A DNA stretch of 64,000 nt from an uncultured Pirellulaceae bacterium (lineage in GTDB: Bacteria > Planctomycetota > Planctomycetia > Pirellulales > Pirellulaceae). A model generated the notes under the pieces. The model made no database searches and was not told where the DNA came from. It was given only the letters and a program-made list of their open reading frames with translations. The translations under genes and the position numbers were made by a program. Below are positions 19,641 through 28,634 of this stretch, piece by piece; the first letter of the stretch is position 1, and the number at the start of each line of letters is the position of its first letter. The stretch spans positions 124,001-188,000 of the forward strand of contig CALKGE010000009.1 in NCBI GenBank assembly GCA_938084685.1, in the 5' to 3' direction.

Positions 19641-19715
19641 TTATTTTATCCGATAACCTCACAATATCCGCAGGCATGCCAAGGTGCTCGCGGGTAGGAA
19701 GGTTTCTGTCAGAGT

Positions 19716-20909
19716 ATGTCTAAATACGTTACGCGCTATGGTTCCATGCGTTTGCTGGGTGTGCTAGCCACTCGCAGTGAAAAGCAGTATGTGCGTGGTG
19801 ACCGCGTGGTGGTCAGAACGAATCGCGGGCTGGAGACTGGTGAAATACTGTGCGAAGCGACCGACAACGCGCTCGAGCAGATGAACAACTCTTCCAACGG
19901 GCAAATTATCCGCCCGATGTCGCCTGATGACGAAATGGAATTAGGGCGATTGCAGAAACAGCAGGAAGACTTTTTTCAACGCAGTCAGAAGATTGTTGCC
20001 CGGCATCAACTCGACATGGAGTTGGCCGAAGTGGAGAAGCTGTTTGGTGGTGAGCGGCTGATCATCTACTACATCTCGGAAGATCGTGTGGACTTCCGGG
20101 AATTGGTGAAGGAGCTGGCTGCTGAGTTTCAGATGCGGATTGAAATGCGTCAGATTGGCGTCCGTGACGAGGCCAAATTACTGGCAGACTATGGCGATTG
20201 TGGAAAACCGGTTTGCTGTAACACCCATCTGATGAAAATGCCACCAGTTTCCATGAAGATGGCCAAGTTGCAGAAAGCGACATTGGATCCCACCAAGATC
20301 TCCGGACGTTGTGGACGTCTCAAGTGTTGCCTGAGATACGAATATGACACGTACGTTTCGCTAAGACAGGAATTACCTCGATCGGGAACCGAAGTCATCA
20401 CGAGTTCGGGGCGTGGCAAGATTCTCAACCAGGAGATTCTCAGCCAGCAGCTATTGGTGGAGTTGGAGAGTGGTCGTCGGCTAATGTTGCACGTCTCAGA
20501 AATACTCACCACCCTGGATCGCAAATCACCCGAATATGAAAGTCAGGTCGCCGATGGTGAACGTCTCCTGGCGGCCGCTCGGGCTGACGAACTGGATGTG
20601 ATGATGGGGCAGGAAGCGCTGGGCGGAGAGAACGATGCTCCGGCTGATGGTGGTCCTTCGCAGGGTGAAAAGAGGCACGGGAAGGGCAAGCAGGGACGGC
20701 GTCGACGTAATCGTCGAGGGCAAAGAAAACCCCGGGATGGGTCGTCAGAATCCGTTTCGCAGGATAAAAAGAAGAGTTCAGCTGCCAGAAGTCCCGATTC
20801 AGCTGATGGCTCCACTTCCCGCAGCAACAATAAGCGTCGTCGGCGAAGACGTCGGCGAGGTGGAGGTCGCGAACCAAATCAGAATGCAGAAGGTGGAAAA
20901 CCAACATGA
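19716..20909 (+). CDS. PSP1-domain (RicT/YaaT-like) protein with Arg-rich tail
   Basis: A 397-residue protein. Residues about 1-275 are a PSP1 domain: RGDRVVVRTNRGLETGEIL, then the Cys-rich core CGKPVCCNTHL and ISGRCGRLKCCLRYEYDTY. In B. subtilis the homologue RicT forms an Fe-S-carrying complex that modulates RNase Y and other processes; that is family knowledge. The last 80 residues are unlike the family: very basic and low in complexity, including a run of eight arginines near residue 380. This suggests nucleic-acid or ribosome binding. The stop overlaps the next start by 4 nt (ATGA), so translation is probably coupled. Confidence 0.9.
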   Translation: MSKYVTRYGSMRLLGVLATRSEKQYVRGDRVVVRTNRGLETGEILCEATDNALEQMNNSSNGQIIRPMSPDDEMELGRLQKQQEDFFQRSQKIVARHQLDMELAEVEKLFGGERLIIYYISEDRVDFRELVKELAAEFQMRIEMRQIGVRDEAKLLADYGDCGKPVCCNTHLMKMPPVSMKMAKLQKATLDPTKISGRCGRLKCCLRYEYDTYVSLRQELPRSGTEVITSSGRGKILNQEILSQQLLVELESGRRLMLHVSEILTTLDRKSPEYESQVADGERLLAAARADELDVMMGQEALGGENDAPADGGPSQGEKRHGKGKQGRRRRNRRGQRKPRDGSSESVSQDKKKSSAARSPDSADGSTSRSNNKRRRRRRRRGGGREPNQNAEGGKPT

Positions 20910-21352
20910 CGAGCGAGTTCTCACACCCATTGCTGGACTTATTAGCCAAGGATACTCGATATGAGGCGGAAGCCTACGAATTCATTCGTAATGCATTGAA
21001 TTATGCACATGATGAACTTGGTTTAGGTCAGATGGATCCAGACGAATTTGCGGCTGCGATTGAAGCCGAGGGTGACATTCCGGAAGATGCGCATTTGACC
21101 GGCCAGCAGTTATGTGAAGCGATAAGGCAGTACAGTATTTCTCAGTTTGGCTATATGGCTAAAACAGTGCTCAACAGCTGGGGGTTACAGGAAACGCTGG
21201 ATTTTGGCGAGGTCGTTTATAATCTGATCGACATTGGAATGATGCGAAAGTCAGACTCAGATTCCAAAGAAGACTTTGCCAGCGTCTATGATTTTGATAG
21301 TGTCTTTGTGGACGATTTCGATATCCATAGCAAGGATGATTTGGTTATCTGA
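20906..21352 (+). CDS. Conserved planctomycete/verrucomicrobial protein (Minf_1886/TIGR04138-like)
   Basis: A 148-residue soluble protein. The pattern LDLLAKDTRYEAEAYEFI, then LTGQQLCEAIRQYSISQFG and VLNSWGLQETLDFGEVVYNLI, matches a family restricted mainly to Planctomycetes and Verrucomicrobia and annotated as uncharacterised (Minf_1886 / TIGR04138). Acidic residues dominate the C-terminus (DFDSVFVDDFDIHSKDDL). It is translationally coupled to the PSP1 gene by a 4-nt overlap, which ties it to that process. No catalytic motif is visible. The family name is from memory. Confidence 0.78.
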   Translation: MTSEFSHPLLDLLAKDTRYEAEAYEFIRNALNYAHDELGLGQMDPDEFAAAIEAEGDIPEDAHLTGQQLCEAIRQYSISQFGYMAKTVLNSWGLQETLDFGEVVYNLIDIGMMRKSDSDSKEDFASVYDFDSVFVDDFDIHSKDDLVI

Positions 21353-21420
21353 AATTGGAAACCTGACTGCACTGTGTCCACAGGTTAAGACTGGTCGAGA
21401 TATTCCGGAGGGATTGCTGA

Positions 21421-21558
21421 ATGGCAGACGATCAACAAGGCCGTAGCGATTTTATCGCTCCAGTACCATCACGTCGCAATCCGTTGCTCTTAAAAATTGC
21501 GATAGGCCTTTTCGTTATCTGGATAGGTGTTCTGTTGTGGATTATTAGCCGTAGCTGA
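21421..21558 (+). CDS. 45-residue single-pass membrane protein
   Basis: A small gene of 45 codons. A strong GGAGGG site lies 8 nt before the ATG, better than most in this window. The protein has a polar N-terminal half (starting MADDQQGRSDFI, then a basic SRRN) and one hydrophobic helix of about 19 residues (KIAIGLFVIWIGVLLWIIS) ending near the C-terminus. The positive residues before the helix place the N-terminus in the cytoplasm. It lies 68 nt after the TIGR04138-like gene and about 100 nt before the kinase gene. The family is unknown; I believe it is real because of the ribosome binding site and the clean helix. Confidence 0.7.
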   Translation: MADDQQGRSDFIAPVPSRRNPLLLKIAIGLFVIWIGVLLWIISRS

Positions 21559-21656
21559 CTGGTACAGTACGGCTTGAACTGATTCCGGCGTTTGCTAATA
21601 ATCTTGTGCCAGCTTCTAATTTGGATAAGAAGAGTCAAGACACAGGAGAGCTTTCC

Positions 21657-22637
21657 ATGGAAACACAAAAAGATGCTTACGCAAGTGTGTTCCTGTCTAT
21701 GACAGATGTGGATCTGCCTGCCGATTTCACCAACGACTATGGAAAGTATTCGGACTTCAAGCCCTTTGCCAAAGGTGGTAAGGCGATATTGCAGACCTGC
21801 ATGGATAATGCTCTGGGGCGTACGGTTGTACACAAGTCGTTGCACCCTCACTTGCAGGAGAATGTTCGCGAGCGGCGACGGTTTTTGCGGGAAGCGAGGA
21901 TTTCAGCACAGCTTCAGCACCCTAACACGATTCCGGTGTATGAGATTGGGCGCGATCCGGACGGATATTTGTATTTCACCATGAAACGGATTGCTGGATT
22001 GAATCTGTACCAGATTCTGGATCGATTGAAATGGGGGTTTCCCAGTGCGCAGGTAGATTTCAATCTGGATCGTTTGCTGGAGATTTTGTTACAGGCCTGC
22101 TATGCACTGGCCAACGCTCATGCTCACGGAGTCATTCACAGGGACTTGAAGCCTGAGAATATTCTGGTCGGTCAGTTTGGTGAAGTCTCGTTGGTGGACT
22201 GGGGGGTCGCCAAGGTTTGGGGTATGCCTAATGAAGAACGCACGCCTGATCAGCAGGAGCGGGGTGAGAGTCTTACGGGAACGGGTCAACGCCCAGGGAC
22301 TCCGTTATACATGTCGCCCGAGCAGATCATTGGGAACTATTACGTTGACAACCGCACCGACGTATGGGCGATCGGCGTGATGTTATATGAATTGCTTTGT
22401 CTGGACGTCCCCTTTAAAGGACGCAACATCCATCAGACATTCGACCAGATCATTCACGAACAGCCTGCTCGGCCAGGTACCAGAGTGCCGGCCAGGATGA
22501 AGAGGGTTGTACCGTCGGAACTGGAGTCGATTGCGATGCGGGCAATGTCAAAGAAACCGGGCGATCGGCAGGAGAGCATTAATGTGGTGATTGAGCAGAT
22601 TCGATCGTTCAGGAACAACAAGCTGTTGATTTCCTGA
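21657..22637 (+). CDS. Ser/Thr protein kinase with DWG motif
   Basis: A 326-residue protein kinase domain without a transmembrane helix. Visible are Lys60 (TVVHKSLHP), the catalytic loop HRDLKPEN at 161-168, DWG at 181-183 in place of the usual DFG, and GTPLYMSPEQ in the activation segment. The nucleotide loop is atypical (FAKGGKAILQTCMD instead of GxGxxGxV). This form recurs in planctomycete Hanks-type kinases, so it is probably active. ATG 21657 is preferred to GTG 21606 because AGGAG lies 8 nt before it. The target is unknown; its neighbours suggest a signalling output for the group. Confidence 0.9.
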   Translation: METQKDAYASVFLSMTDVDLPADFTNDYGKYSDFKPFAKGGKAILQTCMDNALGRTVVHKSLHPHLQENVRERRRFLREARISAQLQHPNTIPVYEIGRDPDGYLYFTMKRIAGLNLYQILDRLKWGFPSAQVDFNLDRLLEILLQACYALANAHAHGVIHRDLKPENILVGQFGEVSLVDWGVAKVWGMPNEERTPDQQERGESLTGTGQRPGTPLYMSPEQIIGNYYVDNRTDVWAIGVMLYELLCLDVPFKGRNIHQTFDQIIHEQPARPGTRVPARMKRVVPSELESIAMRAMSKKPGDRQESINVVIEQIRSFRNNKLLIS

Positions 22638-22763
22638 TACAGGCTGTCTCAAGCATTCCCTGGTTGTCTCAGGTTGCACCATACTCGACTCGCGCAATAA
22701 CCCTAATCGCTCGCTTTTCGTTGGCGTCTGAAGTTTCCGAAGCGTCTCAGGCTACCGAGGCTC

Positions 22764-23630
22764 TTACTCGTTCGAAAGAGATTCGATTTTGTCGACTTGC
22801 GTTGGCCGTAGGCTAGCTCGATGTGCAGCTACTTTTGCGTACTGCATTCCAAGTCGCACCTGGTTGGGATGGAAGTAGAGATCGACAGTTCCATTGAGGT
22901 GCCGAGCACCGATTTTATTGACCAGTTCTGGCCACGTTAGTCCATCGGTGAAGTGCCAGGCTGCAGCCTGAGCAGCACTTTGATTCAGTTGACCTGATCC
23001 AAGCATGCGACAGAGTTCAATGACTTCTGCTTTCTTGGTGAATGTTTCGATGGGAACAATATCGTATTTGACTCGTGGATTGGGCTCTTTCTTCCCATGT
23101 TCCAGGCAGACGGTCATAACTTTGAATTTACGGACTTTACCGGGATCGATGTTCTGGAAGCCGCCGCCACCCATGCCCATGCCGCCGCCCATGCCCATGC
23201 CGCCACCCATGCCCATGCCACCGCCCATGCCCATGCCGCCGCCCATGCCTTGCATACCACCGCCGCCGCCACCCATGCCCATGCCGCCGCCCATGCCCAT
23301 GCCGCCGCCCATGCCCATGCCGCCACCCATGCCCATGCCGCCCAATTGGCCTAGCATGGGTACACCAGCGAATGCTTCCGGCATGCGGACTTTAAGCCCG
23401 TTTTTCGTCTTGTTACGGACGATCACGTTGGCGGATTTGCTGTTACGGGGAATAAACATGACATCGATGTCGCCACGTTTTTTGGCTTCAAAGAAGTCGA
23501 CAAAGTCCTGCTTGCTAACTGGAGAATCACTATCAGTTCGGTGTGCAGCATTAATGGCGATGGGCAACGCAATGGCGTTAGCAGCGATACCGAAGAGAGC
23601 AACTCGACGTTTGATTTGAGCCTTGGACAT
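22764..23630 (-). CDS. Exported Gly-Met-rich repeat protein
   Basis: A 288-residue protein. An N-terminal hydrophobic segment after a basic start (KRRVALFGIAANAIALPIAI) suggests export. Residues about 97-157 are a low-complexity repeat of a GGGMGM-type hexapeptide, about eight copies with one GGGGGGMQG break. A conserved-looking C-terminal domain follows (MTVCLEHGKKEPNPRVKYDIVP, ELCRMLGSGQ, AAQAAAWHFTDGLTWPEL). That pattern occurs in uncharacterised planctomycete proteins I have seen, but I know no function. The start at 23630 has an AGAGGAA site and gives the signal segment; an open frame extends upstream to 23771 without support. Confidence 0.75.
   Translation of the reverse strand: MSKAQIKRRVALFGIAANAIALPIAINAAHRTDSDSPVSKQDFVDFFEAKKRGDIDVMFIPRNSKSANVIVRNKTKNGLKVRMPEAFAGVPMLGQLGGMGMGGGMGMGGGMGMGGGMGMGGGGGGMQGMGGGMGMGGGMGMGGGMGMGGGMGMGGGGFQNIDPGKVRKFKVMTVCLEHGKKEPNPRVKYDIVPIETFTKKAEVIELCRMLGSGQLNQSAAQAAAWHFTDGLTWPELVNKIGARHLNGTVDLYFHPNQVRLGMQYAKVAAHRASLRPTQVDKIESLSNE
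23161..23343 (-). repeat. 18-bp tandem repeat coding the Gly-Met tract
   Basis: About eight near-identical 18-bp units, on the plus strand ATGCCCATGCCGCCGCCC with variation at the third base of some codons. One irregular stretch around 23248-23270 splits the array into two blocks of about four. Units are contiguous with no spacers, so this is a coding minisatellite and not a CRISPR. Confidence 0.9.
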
Positions 23631-23830
23631 GTTCCGATTCCTCTGGGTTTTCGATAGACAGAGTGGGGTTGATCTGTCTGATGGATAGGCCGTTATGTGG
23701 CCTCTATGTTGAATAAAGTCGTTTTTGAGAGTTGGTTGTATTGTACGTGTTTTTTCCTGGTGCGAATACAAGACAGGGTGTTTTAGTATTAATCGCCCAT
23801 ACCAAGCGTGCCAAAATAGCCTTATTGGGA

Positions 23831-25210
23831 TTATTTTGTCTTGGACACTTTTGTCGGAAGGCGAAAACAGACAATTTTCGACTCATCTCGGGCAAAGACC
23901 TGGTTTCCACGATAAGCGGGATGGGCCCAAGTATAATCAACGATCTTAAGTCGACTTAGTTCCTCGTAACCCTTTGGAGTTAAAGAGGTTACGACCAACT
24001 CGCCTTCTGCATTCAGGCAGATGGCGTGGGAGGAATTGCCGATCCACACCAGCGACACCTGTGGGTTGCGTCCTCGCGGAGTTAGTTGGTTTTTGTCGGT
24101 CCAAACGACTTTACCGGTTATAAGGTTAAAGCAGACTATACCGTGCTGCTTATCCAGCAAGTAAACGTGATCATTACGATAAAGTGGTTGTGACATTAAA
24201 CCGCGGAGGTATTCATTTTCTTCCCATACGATTTTAGCCGTTGTCAGATCCTCAGAGAGTTTGAGCAGTTTGGACCCTTCCCAGTATCCACAGACGAGAA
24301 TGTGACCTTTGTGGAAGATCGGAGTCGCAATCGAAACGCCATAAGTAACGTCGTAGGGAATCTTCCACTGGATTTTACCAGTCTCGGGTGAAAGCCCCAC
24401 GACATGATGCGGTGTCCACCCAACCAGTTGTTGTCTGGCTCCCTGATCGATCAGTATTGGAGCTGTATAGCCGGCGGGGTCATCTCCACTTCGCCAAAGC
24501 TCTTTACCCGTGGCCAGATCCAATGCGGCATAGCAGCCATGAGGCTGGAGTGCTGCGTGGATGATGAGTTGTGAATCGTTAATCACAAGTGGGGAAGCAG
24601 CGTAGCCCCAGGTTGGAAGTTCAGCTTTCTGTTCAGCTACCAGATCCCTTTGCCAAATAGGCTTTCCTGTTTTGGCGTCAAGGCAGAGCAGGTGTCCGAC
24701 GGCGCCGAGCGTGTAAACTTTTCCCTGATGGATGGTGGGTGTAACGCGGGGGCCCTTATTGTAGTCCAAACCCTTGTAGTGGGCGGCGTAGGAGAATTGC
24801 CAAATGAGCTTACCTGTTTTTCGTTCCAGACAGAGGACTCGTTCATCTCCCGCCAGTGGATCCTGGTCGGTTTTGTCGTTCGGCTGCCGGTCCATCGTGT
24901 AGACCTGATCTCCAACCACTGCGATTCCGCTATAGGAAGGACCAATAGTCTGTTGCCAAACCAGCTCTGGTTGCTGAGACGTCCAGTCTAGTTCGAGATT
25001 GTCAGGTGCGTACCACTGCCCGCTTCCGTCTGGTCCTCTCCAACGAGGCCAGTCGAGATTGGTTTCCTGGGCTTCAAGCCTGACGGCGTCAGGAGCTTGC
25101 AGCAGCAGTACGAATAGCACGAACAGGTAGTGTCGTATTTGGCAGGGAGGCATGAACAATCGAAGTGGGATGCAAAGCATGGGCAGGAGAAAAAATTGGC
25201 CTATTTTCAT
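23831..25210 (-). CDS. PQQ-like beta-propeller protein
   Basis: An exported protein of about 459 residues built of PQQ-type propeller repeats (RVLCLERKTGKLIWQFSY, HLLCLDAKTGKPIWQRDL, CYAALDLATGKELWRSGDD, GIVCFNLITGKVVWTD). It opens with WPRWRGPDGSG, the standard start of planctomycete outer-membrane-assembly-BamB-like/PQQ-repeat proteins. Only the propeller is present; no cytochrome or dehydrogenase domain is seen, so enzymatic activity is uncertain. The start is uncertain: ATG 25210, ATG 25153 (which gives the cleanest signal peptide, LFVLFVLLLQAPDA) and TTG 25243 all lack a clear ribosome binding site. Confidence 0.85.
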   Translation of the reverse strand: MKIGQFFLLPMLCIPLRLFMPPCQIRHYLFVLFVLLLQAPDAVRLEAQETNLDWPRWRGPDGSGQWYAPDNLELDWTSQQPELVWQQTIGPSYSGIAVVGDQVYTMDRQPNDKTDQDPLAGDERVLCLERKTGKLIWQFSYAAHYKGLDYNKGPRVTPTIHQGKVYTLGAVGHLLCLDAKTGKPIWQRDLVAEQKAELPTWGYAASPLVINDSQLIIHAALQPHGCYAALDLATGKELWRSGDDPAGYTAPILIDQGARQQLVGWTPHHVVGLSPETGKIQWKIPYDVTYGVSIATPIFHKGHILVCGYWEGSKLLKLSEDLTTAKIVWEENEYLRGLMSQPLYRNDHVYLLDKQHGIVCFNLITGKVVWTDKNQLTPRGRNPQVSLVWIGNSSHAICLNAEGELVVTSLTPKGYEELSRLKIVDYTWAHPAYRGNQVFARDESKIVCFRLPTKVSKTK

Positions 25211-25290
25211 GATATGAAATTCACAAATCGGGCTGTCGAACAATTGTAAAAATAGGTGAAAAAACTTGTGATATTTGACGTCTGAGATAG

Positions 25291-25320
25291 TTGACCACCG
25301 GATTTACCATTCGATAGACT
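25291..25320 (+). promoter_or_regulatory. Candidate sigma-70 promoter for hppA
   Basis: TTGACC at 25291-25296 and TAGACT at 25315-25320 with an 18-bp spacer, about 90 nt before the hppA start, in the gap between divergent genes. A second TTGACG lies at 25275-25280. Consensus match only. Confidence 0.4.
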
Positions 25321-25408
25321 ACCCTACCTTAGAGATACGAATGTACTTAGGAAAAGTAACAGAATTCGGTCAGGAGAAACCGGATTTTCGATCGTGAAGG
25401 ACACTGGA

Positions 25409-27994
25409 ATGAACTTATTAGTGAACGAAGTATTCAGGGGCATTTTGAAGCAAACGACCTCCCTCTGTTTACCGTTTATGCTTGCCCTTGTGACGTTGAT
25501 TCTGATTCCCAACGTAGCCTCTGCTGAAGAGGCGACTGCAGGGGGAATAGGTCCGGACGCCAAGTACTGGGGATTGTGTTTGGTAGGTGCTTTGACAGCG
25601 CTGACGCAGGCCTATATCTTTTTCCGCTCCATGATGGCCAGCGACGAAGGTAACGATCGCATGATCGAGCTGGCTGGTCACGTTCGGGAGGGCGCTCAGG
25701 CTTATCTCCGGCAACAGTACAAAGTAGTCATCAAATTCTTTGTCGTGATTTTCATCTTTTTGACATTGGCCGCTTTTGTATTGAAAGTTCAAAGCGAGTA
25801 CGTACCGTTTGCGTTTGTTACAGGTGGATTGTTCTCCGGTTTGGCTGGGTACTTCGGAATGAAGACGGCAACCTGGGCGAGCAGTCGCACCGCAGCTGGT
25901 GCTCAGCGTAGTCTCAACGAAGGATTGCGAGTGGCATTCCGGTCAGGTGCCGTCATGGGTTTGACTGTCGTCGGATTGGGATTGCTTGACATTGTGATCT
26001 GGTACGCCATTTTGAAATGGGTCTTCGGTCTGAGTTTGTCCCAGTTGTCGGTAACCATGCTCTGCTTTGGGATGGGAGCCAGTTCTCAGGCTCTGTTCGC
26101 TCGTGTCGGCGGAGGTATCTTTACCAAGGCGGCCGACGTGGGGGCAGACCTGGTTGGGAAAGTGGAACAGGGAATTCCTGAAGATGATCCACGTAACCCC
26201 GCGACGATTGCCGACAACGTAGGTGATAACGTGGGTGACGTTGCTGGGATGGGAGCGGATCTCTATGAGAGCTATTGCGGGTCCATTTTAGCCACCGCCG
26301 CTCTGGGGGTTGCTGCTTTTCCCGATGACTTGCAAATGGGAGCTTTGTTTCTTCCCATGTGTATTGCGGCCGTTGGCATCTTTCTTTCCATCGTGGGTAT
26401 CTACCTCATCAAGAGTGATGATGATGCGAGCCAGTCTGCTCTGCTGAAAGCACTGGGCAAAGGCATTAATACCTCCACAGTCCTTGTGGCCGTTGCAGCC
26501 ATGTTGTTGACCAACTGGGTAATGGGCAGTGAGCACTGGATGATTGCTTTGAGTGTGATTGTTGGTTTGGCGTCTGGCTGGATCATTGGATTCTGGACCG
26601 AGTATGTTACCAGTGATGAATATCAGCCGACCAGGGATTTATCCGAGTCTGCTCAGATGGGCCCAGCCAACGTGATCATTCGAGGGATTGCCGATGGCAT
26701 GCAGAGTGTCTGGGTGCCTGTGCTGGTTATCTGTGCCGCGACATTGTTGGCATTTGGATTTGCCAATGGATTTGAATTTCGTGATGTCAACGAATTCACC
26801 AAAGGGTTATACGGCGTGGGAATTGCCGCGGTCGGTATGCTGAGTACGTTGGGGATTACACTGGCCACAGACGCCTATGGTCCGATTGCGGACAATGCTG
26901 GTGGTAATGCAGAGATGTCCGGATTGGAACCGATCGTTCGTGAGCGTACGGATGCGTTAGACAGCCTGGGAAACACTACAGCTGCAACCGGTAAAGGATT
27001 TGCGATCGGATCCGCCGCACTCACAGCACTCGCCCTACTGGCAGCATACGTCGAACAGGTCCGGGACGGTTTTGACCGTTGGGCCGAATCAGCCATTACG
27101 GCCGAGGCGGATGGGAGCTGGTACAAACTGAACAGCCAGCTTGTCGTGCAGGATGCTGTTGATGGCCCCGTCGCCTGGCTGGCGTTTCCAGACGAAGTCA
27201 ATCAGGCGTCTATCTGGCGGGATACGGAGAGTAGTTCAACCCAGCCCATGCCTGCCGGTTTCAGCATTGTCGACGGCGATAGTGATCCTCAGCCCGTAGG
27301 CAGCGAACTGAATCCGACCGGTGATCGAATTACGATGGTGGTCGATGAACAGGAATTCACTTTGGTACGACGTGAAGAAGCAACCTTGCCTGATTTCTCT
27401 CGGTATTACGACGCTTCACTACTCAATCCAAAGATCCTTGTCGGAGTTTTCATTGGCTGTTTGGCGACCTTCGTATTCTGTGCCATGACGATGAATGCGG
27501 TGGGACGTGCCGCCGGTGGAATGGTGGATGAAGTGCGACGGCAGTTCAAAGAAAAGCCGGGCATCATGGACTATACCGAGATACCTGACTATGCAGAGCC
27601 AGTACGAATCAGCACGGTGGCAGCTCAGAAAGAGATGGTTGCTCCTTCCCTGCTGGGACTTTTGACTCCGCTGGCTACTGGATTATTGCTGGGTGTTGGT
27701 GGTGTCCTGGGAATGCTTGTCGGTACCATGACTTCCGGGTTTTGTGTCGCCATTTTCATGTCAAACTCGGGCGGCTCCTGGGACAACGCGAAGAAGTATA
27801 TCGAGACTGGTAAATTCGGAGGAAAGGGATCGGAAGCCCACAAAGCCGGAGTGGTAGGTGATACGGTGGGAGATCCGTTTAAGGATACAAGTGGTCCGAG
27901 CCTAAACATTCTTATCAAATTGATGAGTATGGTCAGTGTTGTGATTGCCGGGTTGGTAGTTCGTTACAGTCTCACGGCTCTGGAAATCTTCTAA
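25409..27994 (+). CDS. hppA: Membrane-bound ion-pumping pyrophosphatase
   Basis: An 861-residue integral membrane pyrophosphatase with about 16 transmembrane helices. It couples hydrolysis of pyrophosphate to H+ and/or Na+ export. Substrate motifs are [12 protein letters not shown] and [19 protein letters not shown], and, near the C-terminus, [17 protein letters not shown]. The helix-12 motif reads NTTAATGKG; the Ala and Gly there are the residues of K+-dependent enzymes (Lys/Thr in the K+-independent class). A loop at about residues 548-672 is far longer than usual. The N-terminus carries a signal-like segment ending [10 protein letters not shown] 25409 is preferred to GTG 25394 because AAGGA lies 7 nt before it. 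Confidence 0.96.
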   Translation: MNLLVNEVFRGILKQTTSLCLPFMLALVTLILIPNVASAEEATAGGIGPDAKYWGLCLVGALTALTQAYIFFRSMMASDEGNDRMIELAGHVREGAQAYLRQQYKVVIKFFVVIFIFLTLAAFVLKVQSEYVPFAFVTGGLFSGLAGYFGMKTATWASSRTAAGAQRSLNEGLRVAFRSGAVMGLTVVGLGLLDIVIWYAILKWVFGLSLSQLSVTMLCFGMGASSQALFARVGGGIFTKAADVGADLVGKVEQGIPEDDPRNPATIADNVGDNVGDVAGMGADLYESYCGSILATAALGVAAFPDDLQMGALFLPMCIAAVGIFLSIVGIYLIKSDDDASQSALLKALGKGINTSTVLVAVAAMLLTNWVMGSEHWMIALSVIVGLASGWIIGFWTEYVTSDEYQPTRDLSESAQMGPANVIIRGIADGMQSVWVPVLVICAATLLAFGFANGFEFRDVNEFTKGLYGVGIAAVGMLSTLGITLATDAYGPIADNAGGNAEMSGLEPIVRERTDALDSLGNTTAATGKGFAIGSAALTALALLAAYVEQVRDGFDRWAESAITAEADGSWYKLNSQLVVQDAVDGPVAWLAFPDEVNQASIWRDTESSSTQPMPAGFSIVDGDSDPQPVGSELNPTGDRITMVVDEQEFTLVRREEATLPDFSRYYDASLLNPKILVGVFIGCLATFVFCAMTMNAVGRAAGGMVDEVRRQFKEKPGIMDYTEIPDYAEPVRISTVAAQKEMVAPSLLGLLTPLATGLLLGVGGVLGMLVGTMTSGFCVAIFMSNSGGSWDNAKKYIETGKFGGKGSEAHKAGVVGDTVGDPFKDTSGPSLNILIKLMSMVSVVIAGLVVRYSLTALEIF

Positions 27995-28031
27995 ACATCG
28001 GTGCAGTCTTCCAGGCTCAACCTGCGACACA

Positions 28032-28073
28032 GGAATGTCATGCCGGCTTGAATTCTCCCGGTGACATGATTCC
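28032..28073 (+). terminator. Imperfect hairpin after hppA
   Basis: Arms GGAAT-GTCA-CCGG and their complements (28032-28046 with 28058-28073) pair with small bulges around an 11-nt loop, 37 nt past the hppA stop. No U tract follows, so this is a weak call. Confidence 0.3.
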
Positions 28074-28139
28074 GATGTGTGAGTAAAATTCGGTATCAGC
28101 GTATGGATTGCGTACGCGCTACCCGATGGAATAGTAATT

Positions 28140-28598
28140 GTGACTGATTCAACAAACGAAGAACATTACCTGCCTAGTACGGACCGTCTGCCAAGGGGAG
28201 AGGTTCCCAATGAGGCGGATCGCATTGCGCGTAGTCTGGAACTGGCTCGTGCTGCGGCCCAAACCGCGGCCGACAATAGTGGCCGGGATATCGTGGTGCT
28301 GGACGTCCGCGAGCAATCCACCATGTTTGATTTCTTTGTGTTGGCGACCGGCTCGAGTCGTCGGCAGCTGCACGCCATGAGTGAAGAAATAGACCATAAG
28401 CTCGAAGACGATCTCCAGGATCGACGGATTGGTATCGAGGGCTATGCCGAAAGTCGCTGGATTCTTCTCGATTATGGCAGCATTGTTATTCACTTGTTTG
28501 ATGATGATTCCCGCGAGTACTACAGTCTGGAATCGCTTTGGGCAGATGGTACCAAAGTTGATATTTCTGATCTGATTCCTGCTGAACAGCTTGGCTAG
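28140..28598 (+). CDS. rsfS: Ribosomal silencing factor RsfS
   Basis: A 152-residue RsfS/Iojap protein. It binds ribosomal protein uL14 and blocks subunit joining when nutrients are short. Family landmarks are DIVVLDVREQSTMFDFFVLATG, SSRRQLHAMSEEI, GYAESRWILLDYGSIVIHLF and REYYSLESLWADG. About 30 extra polar residues precede the domain. The start is GTG at 28140, with no clear ribosome binding site. argS follows, giving a translation-related pair. Confidence 0.94.
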   Translation: MTDSTNEEHYLPSTDRLPRGEVPNEADRIARSLELARAAAQTAADNSGRDIVVLDVREQSTMFDFFVLATGSSRRQLHAMSEEIDHKLEDDLQDRRIGIEGYAESRWILLDYGSIVIHLFDDDSREYYSLESLWADGTKVDISDLIPAEQLG

Positions 28599-28634
28599 CC
28601 GCCAGTGGCGGACCGCGAGTTGTCACACAATGCT

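Noticed and set aside
23161-23343. Regular repeat array resembling a CRISPR at first sight
   Set aside because: The 18-bp units are contiguous without spacers, keep codon frame and encode a Gly-Met tract inside a gene; no cas genes are present.
23005-23619. Long plus-strand open frame rich in Pro and Met
   Set aside because: It is the mirror of the Gly-Met repeat on the minus strand; the repeat lacks stops in several frames. The minus frame has the signal segment, ribosome binding site and conserved C-terminal domain.
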